DNA of 47,756 bases, taken from positions 33,000 through 80,755 of the forward strand of contig JAKCDL010000011.1 of the NCBI GenBank assembly GCA_021841935.1, read 5' to 3'. The position numbers and the translations under genes were made by a program. This document shows positions 44,655 to 47,756 of the stretch, in pieces (positions within the stretch are counted from its first letter, which is position 1; every line of letters begins with the position of its first letter). The notes under the pieces are model-generated. The model saw only the letters and a list, made by a program, of their open reading frames with translations. It was not told the origin of the DNA and made no database searches. The DNA is from Actinomycetes bacterium. GTDB taxonomy: Bacteria > Actinomycetota > Acidimicrobiia > Acidimicrobiales > Acidimicrobiaceae.

Positions 44655-45365
44655 ATGGGCGATGAGATTAGTGTTGGGCAAGTTGCTTTGGTTGGGTCGG
44701 GGGAGTACCTCCCATCCATGCTTGAAATCGAGCGATCCCTGATAGCGGGGAAGAACCCTAGATATATCCAGATTCCAACTGCGGCTACGGGCGAATCCGC
44801 CTCTCGCATTAGATACTGGGTTGATCTAGGCAAAAGTCAAGCTGATAGATTAGGAGTTGAAGCCGTTCCGCTCGTCATCACCAATAGGGCGGAGGCTAAC
44901 GACCCTTCAATTGCGGCTCAAATCAAAGATGCTGGATTGATCTACCTATCAGGGGGAGACCCTCACCTACTCGTTTCAACTCTAAAAGGAACCTTAGTTG
45001 AACGAGCAATAATAGAGGCGTGGAGTAGCGGGACATCACTTGCAGGTTGTAGTGCCGGTGCGATGGCTATTGGTGGTTGGGTAGTTGGATTTCGCCACAT
45101 GCCACCGAAAGCCTATGAAGGGTTAGGGCTACTTCCCAACATCTCAATACTTCCGCACTTTGATCGCATGATAGGAAGACTTCCAGACTTCATCTCGACC
45201 AGATCGTTTAGGCCTCCTGATGGGGTTCGACTCATCGGAGTCGATGAGGAGACCGCGATCGTAGGTAAAGACGGTAAGTTTATAGTTGCAGGAAGGGCAA
45301 GTGCATGGCTCTTTGAAGATACCAAGCTTGAGCAGTTCAGGGCTGGGGAAATAATAACTCTTTAG
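44655..45365 (+). CDS. Cyanophycinase/peptidase S51-like hydrolase
   Basis: 236-residue type 1 glutamine amidotransferase-like fold. The nucleophile elbow is LAGCSAGAMAIGG with Ser at 133, preceded by IYLSGGDPHLLV (oxyanion region), and followed by ILPHFDRM (His). This is the arrangement of peptidase E (Asp-X dipeptidase) and cyanophycinase. It may split an Asp- or Glu-containing isopeptide. The short length excludes a full-size extracellular cyanophycinase and there is no signal peptide, so an intracellular peptidase is more likely. The ribosome site is poor (GAAGT). Monocistronic. Confidence 0.85.
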   Translation: MGDEISVGQVALVGSGEYLPSMLEIERSLIAGKNPRYIQIPTAATGESASRIRYWVDLGKSQADRLGVEAVPLVITNRAEANDPSIAAQIKDAGLIYLSGGDPHLLVSTLKGTLVERAIIEAWSSGTSLAGCSAGAMAIGGWVVGFRHMPPKAYEGLGLLPNISILPHFDRMIGRLPDFISTRSFRPPDGVRLIGVDEETAIVGKDGKFIVAGRASAWLFEDTKLEQFRAGEIITL

Positions 45366-45793
45366 TCATCGTCAACTTGGTATAAACACTAACAGTATGG
45401 GATCGAAAGTTTGATTTGGGATACATTGACTCAAAATTCACTATCGGTTCCAAAGAGGCTATCGTGCTAAGCCAATAAGCCGTAGTTGATGGCCGTGCGT
45501 GCTCACCTTGAAGCATTAGGTCTCCGACCTTAGGTGCGATCTGAAAGTCGGATAAATCTACTGCGGCTATCGATAATTCCTTGATTATTCGAGTTAGATA
45601 CTCACATATTTGATGGCCGCAATGAGGGCGCAATGGCGAATCGCTCTAACGCTATTAGGAGCTGTGTGACATACCACACGGCAAGTTCCCACTGTTCTTA
45701 CCACTAGTTTGTAAGGTATAAATCAGGGGAGAGATTGACCTTCGACAGTCCTGACACTCTTTCCTCTTCGCATAAAAAATCCTTGGAGATCGA
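45366..45793. other. Intergenic, short inverted repeat
   Basis: 428 bases. GTGTG-ACATAC-CACAC (45664-45679) forms a small symmetric site about 115 bases before the MFS gene and contains GACATACCA, also present in the inverted repeat at 8582-8590. It could be an operator; weak. Confidence 0.35.
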
Positions 45794-47008
45794 GTGAATG
45801 AGACCAGGGGAATCGCCGCAACCATAAGGCGACTTCTCGAATTGTCAGCCCACGAGCTGGCCTTAATTTCAATATACCTGCTGGCGACAGGCCTATTTAG
45901 GGCAAGTCAAAACGCCGCACAGACGACAATGCCTCTGATTGGTCATAACCTAATTGGAATTGGGGTCACTAAAGTAGGTCTCTTAGCCACTATTGGTGGC
46001 GGCGCATCGGTTCTTACCAACTTAGTTATGGCGTCGCTAAAGCGAAGTCGCCGTAGCATCTTTGTCGCTGGTTTGGGCGCATTCCCAATTGGAGTACTCG
46101 CAGTTGCGCTATCGAGAACCTTCTTAGAGCTAGTGGCAGCCATCGTCCTATTCGCAATTACTGGGGCAATAGTAATGCCAGCTCTAGCAAGCTCTTCTGC
46201 GAGCCTAGGTTCGGTATCCTCAAAGCGAGGAGCGGTGGCCTATACCGTAGCTCTAAGTTTGAGCCTTGCAATCGGGCCACTCATCGAAGCTGGGGCTCTT
46301 CGGCTCAGCCACGACTCAATTCGAATTGCACTTACGACCTTCGTACCCTTAGCAGTGGTCGCATCGATCCTTGGCATCTCCAAGTTAGGAAAGATCAACT
46401 CAACGCAAAGGGAGACAAAGACAAGGGAGAGGTCAGCATATGTGTTATTTCGAGAGCGCGGATTTCGAGACGCGGTCTTCAGCCTTGCACTCTACCAATT
46501 TCCCTTCGTGGCAATCATAAACTTCGCTGCAATCATGGCAAAGTCACGCTTTGGCTCAAGTGCAGCCTTCTCCCAGGAGGCATTGACCGCATTTTTTATC
46601 ATTTCATTTCTCTCTAGAGCTTTCCTTCTAATACATCCAACTAAAGAGAGTGATATCGACTGGCTCCGCGCTTCAGCAGTTGCGACGGTACTTGGAGTCC
46701 TCCTGATAGGCCTCGCTGGAACACCGGTAATGTTTTTGGTAGCGATGGTTTTACTTGGTATACCTCATGGTCTCACTTTCCCTTTGGCATTAAATCTCTT
46801 GAACGAGACGGTAGAGCACGAACAACTTGCAAAGGGAAACGCAATTCTATCTGCAACCACCGGTTTGATCTCATTGGTTGGGCCATTTGTAATTGGTTTA
46901 CTTTCAGCTCGCTTTGGAATTTCGAAGATGTTTTTACTCATGGCAGTTCCAACCCTCATCTTTTCTATTCCACTGTTTCTTCGGCGACCTAATCAATTAT
47001 TGGTGTGA
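45794..47008 (+). CDS. MFS transporter (12 TM)
   Basis: 404-residue secondary transporter, inner membrane, 12 predicted helices with a basic cytoplasmic loop (KINSTQRETKTRERS, about 200-215) between halves. The motif-A loop is degenerate (SLKRSRRSIFVAG), so the subfamily is unclear. Helix 11-12 segments (GLISLVGPFVIGLLSARFGI) look MFS-typical. The GTG start has GGAG 5 bases ahead. No partner genes, so substrate and direction are unknown. Confidence 0.88.
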   Translation: MNETRGIAATIRRLLELSAHELALISIYLLATGLFRASQNAAQTTMPLIGHNLIGIGVTKVGLLATIGGGASVLTNLVMASLKRSRRSIFVAGLGAFPIGVLAVALSRTFLELVAAIVLFAITGAIVMPALASSSASLGSVSSKRGAVAYTVALSLSLAIGPLIEAGALRLSHDSIRIALTTFVPLAVVASILGISKLGKINSTQRETKTRERSAYVLFRERGFRDAVFSLALYQFPFVAIINFAAIMAKSRFGSSAAFSQEALTAFFIISFLSRAFLLIHPTKESDIDWLRASAVATVLGVLLIGLAGTPVMFLVAMVLLGIPHGLTFPLALNLLNETVEHEQLAKGNAILSATTGLISLVGPFVIGLLSARFGISKMFLLMAVPTLIFSIPLFLRRPNQLLV

Positions 47009-47488
47009 ATTATTGTTGATCTCTTCGAGTGATAAACGCTCGTTGGCATCTCAGATGTAGGCCTCTCTCTTTGTAAGCCGGTCTAATAACTTGAATGGCC
47101 TTAATGAAAGCTCACATTCAAAGGCTGGTAATTTCGATCTCTCAAAGGACTTTTGCAGATGTGCATAAAAGCTTTGATTTGTGAAGATTCGCAAGAAGAT
47201 TATCCTCTTCAAGAGATAAGGTTCAATGGACAATCACCCTAAACAAGCACCCTTGTCTCAAATGTATTTTTATCAAAATCCGCCAACTATACCTATGGAG
47301 CTAATTTACGCTACTCATCTGGGAGATAATCCCGAAAAGTATTTCGATTATCACATCAAAGTTCCTTTTTATAAATTTACGTGTGATATCGTAAGTTATT
47401 AGCGTAAATAAGACTTGTGGTATCAACATCGTCCCCTTAACCAAGGAGGGCAGATTCCTGCCACCACGTAATTAGGAGTTCCAAAGCC
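47009..47488. other. Intergenic, AT-rich promoter region
   Basis: 480 bases. A 6-bp stem CGAGTG-ATAAA-CGCTCG (47026-47042) may mark the end of the MFS transcript. An AT-rich stretch (about 47240-47410) probably carries the promoter of the secreted-protein gene. Confidence 0.4.
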
Positions 47489-47756
47489 GTGTCGCAAAGA
47501 AAGTCATGGAAGACATCTACCTCTCGCAATCGGCGAGGTATCACAACACCACTTGTTATCTTTCTCTCTTCAATCCTTGGCTTTGGAGCACTTCCGTTAT
47601 TCATCACAGGCCAGATCCCAGCTTCAGCCTCGGTTGCTCCATCGAATGCAGTGACTCGCTTCGCTAACTCGAATGCGACCCTATATGTCTCTACAGTTGG
47701 AAAAGACACCAACAACACCACATGCTCACAGACACAGCCGTGCCTAACTATTGCCA
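47489..47756 (+). CDS. N-terminus of a secreted protein, probable parallel beta-helix (3' partial)
   Basis: The GTG follows TAGGAG by 10 bases and opens a frame that runs off the window. A basic start (SQRKSWKTSTSRNRRG) precedes a hydrophobic helix (ITTPLVIFLSSILGFGALPL) and a likely cleavage site after ASASVA, a classic signal peptide. The mature part begins LYVSTVGKDTNN and CSQTQPCLTIA, the entry motif (G.D...C....PC.TI) of many right-handed beta-helix surface proteins. About 90 codons are visible. The function cannot be judged. Confidence 0.8.
   Translation, partial: MSQRKSWKTSTSRNRRGITTPLVIFLSSILGFGALPLFITGQIPASASVAPSNAVTRFANSNATLYVSTVGKDTNNTTCSQTQPCLTIA

Noticed and set aside
1..47756. 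CRISPR array, prophage or insertion sequence
   Set aside because: No regularly spaced short repeats, no transposase, integrase or phage structural genes seen in any frame.

Overview
The window reads as a chromosome segment of a moderate-GC actinobacterium, most likely class Acidimicrobiia. This is inference. The supports are the 42-residue 'GYWLVASDGGVFAYGDA' secreted repeat at the left edge, frequent GTG and TTG starts, hairpins without U-tracts, and GntR-FCD, RpiR and SDR-rich catabolic content. An acidophilic iron oxidiser related to Acidithrix or Ferrimicrobium would fit. I see no rRNA, tRNA, CRISPR array, transposase or prophage gene.

Left part (1-9.4 kb): the 3' end of a surface repeat protein; an MFS exporter on the minus strand; a stand-alone 1384-residue DUF4011/superfamily 1 helicase with a C-terminal Vsr-like nuclease, the architecture of a known single-gene anti-phage system; an AzlC/AzlD branched-chain amino-acid exporter pair; and a RutB-like cysteine hydrolase preceded by a perfect inverted repeat.

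Central part (9.9-29.4 kb): a large amine/amino-acid catabolic region. Its core is a tight plus-strand operon: SDR, glutamine-synthetase-like gamma-glutamyl ligase, FluG-type amidohydrolase, unknown 106-residue protein, SDR, class II glutamine amidotransferase-like hydrolase, GntR regulator. After it come a methylaspartate ammonia-lyase, a threonine-synthase-like PLP enzyme, an RpiR regulator on the opposite strand, an APC permease with a class III aminotransferase, another SDR, an FMN alpha-hydroxy-acid oxidase, a formamidase/acetamidase and a fourth SDR. The ligase and amidohydrolase are the two halves of the fungal FluG fusion, here as adjacent genes. A reasonable reading is import of an amine or amino acid, gamma-glutamylation, oxidation by the SDRs, hydrolysis of the gamma-glutamyl bond, and ammonia release or transamination. 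The substrate is unknown.

Right part (29.5-47.8 kb): a divergent MarR / DHA2-MFS pair, a YHYH-domain lipoprotein, an RlmD/TrmA-type RNA m5U methyltransferase, an EAL phosphodiesterase with a Cys-rich N-terminus, a DEAD-box RNA helicase with a Gly/Arg tail, a small membrane protein and an ABC-2 exporter. Next is a two-gene blue-light module, a BLUF photoreceptor followed 2 bp later by a PAS-PAS-GGDEF diguanylate cyclase, closed by a clear intrinsic terminator. A cyanophycinase/peptidase S51-like enzyme, an MFS transporter and the 5' end of a secreted protein finish the window. The EAL and BLUF/GGDEF genes suggest that c-di-GMP turnover is locally encoded and partly light-controlled.
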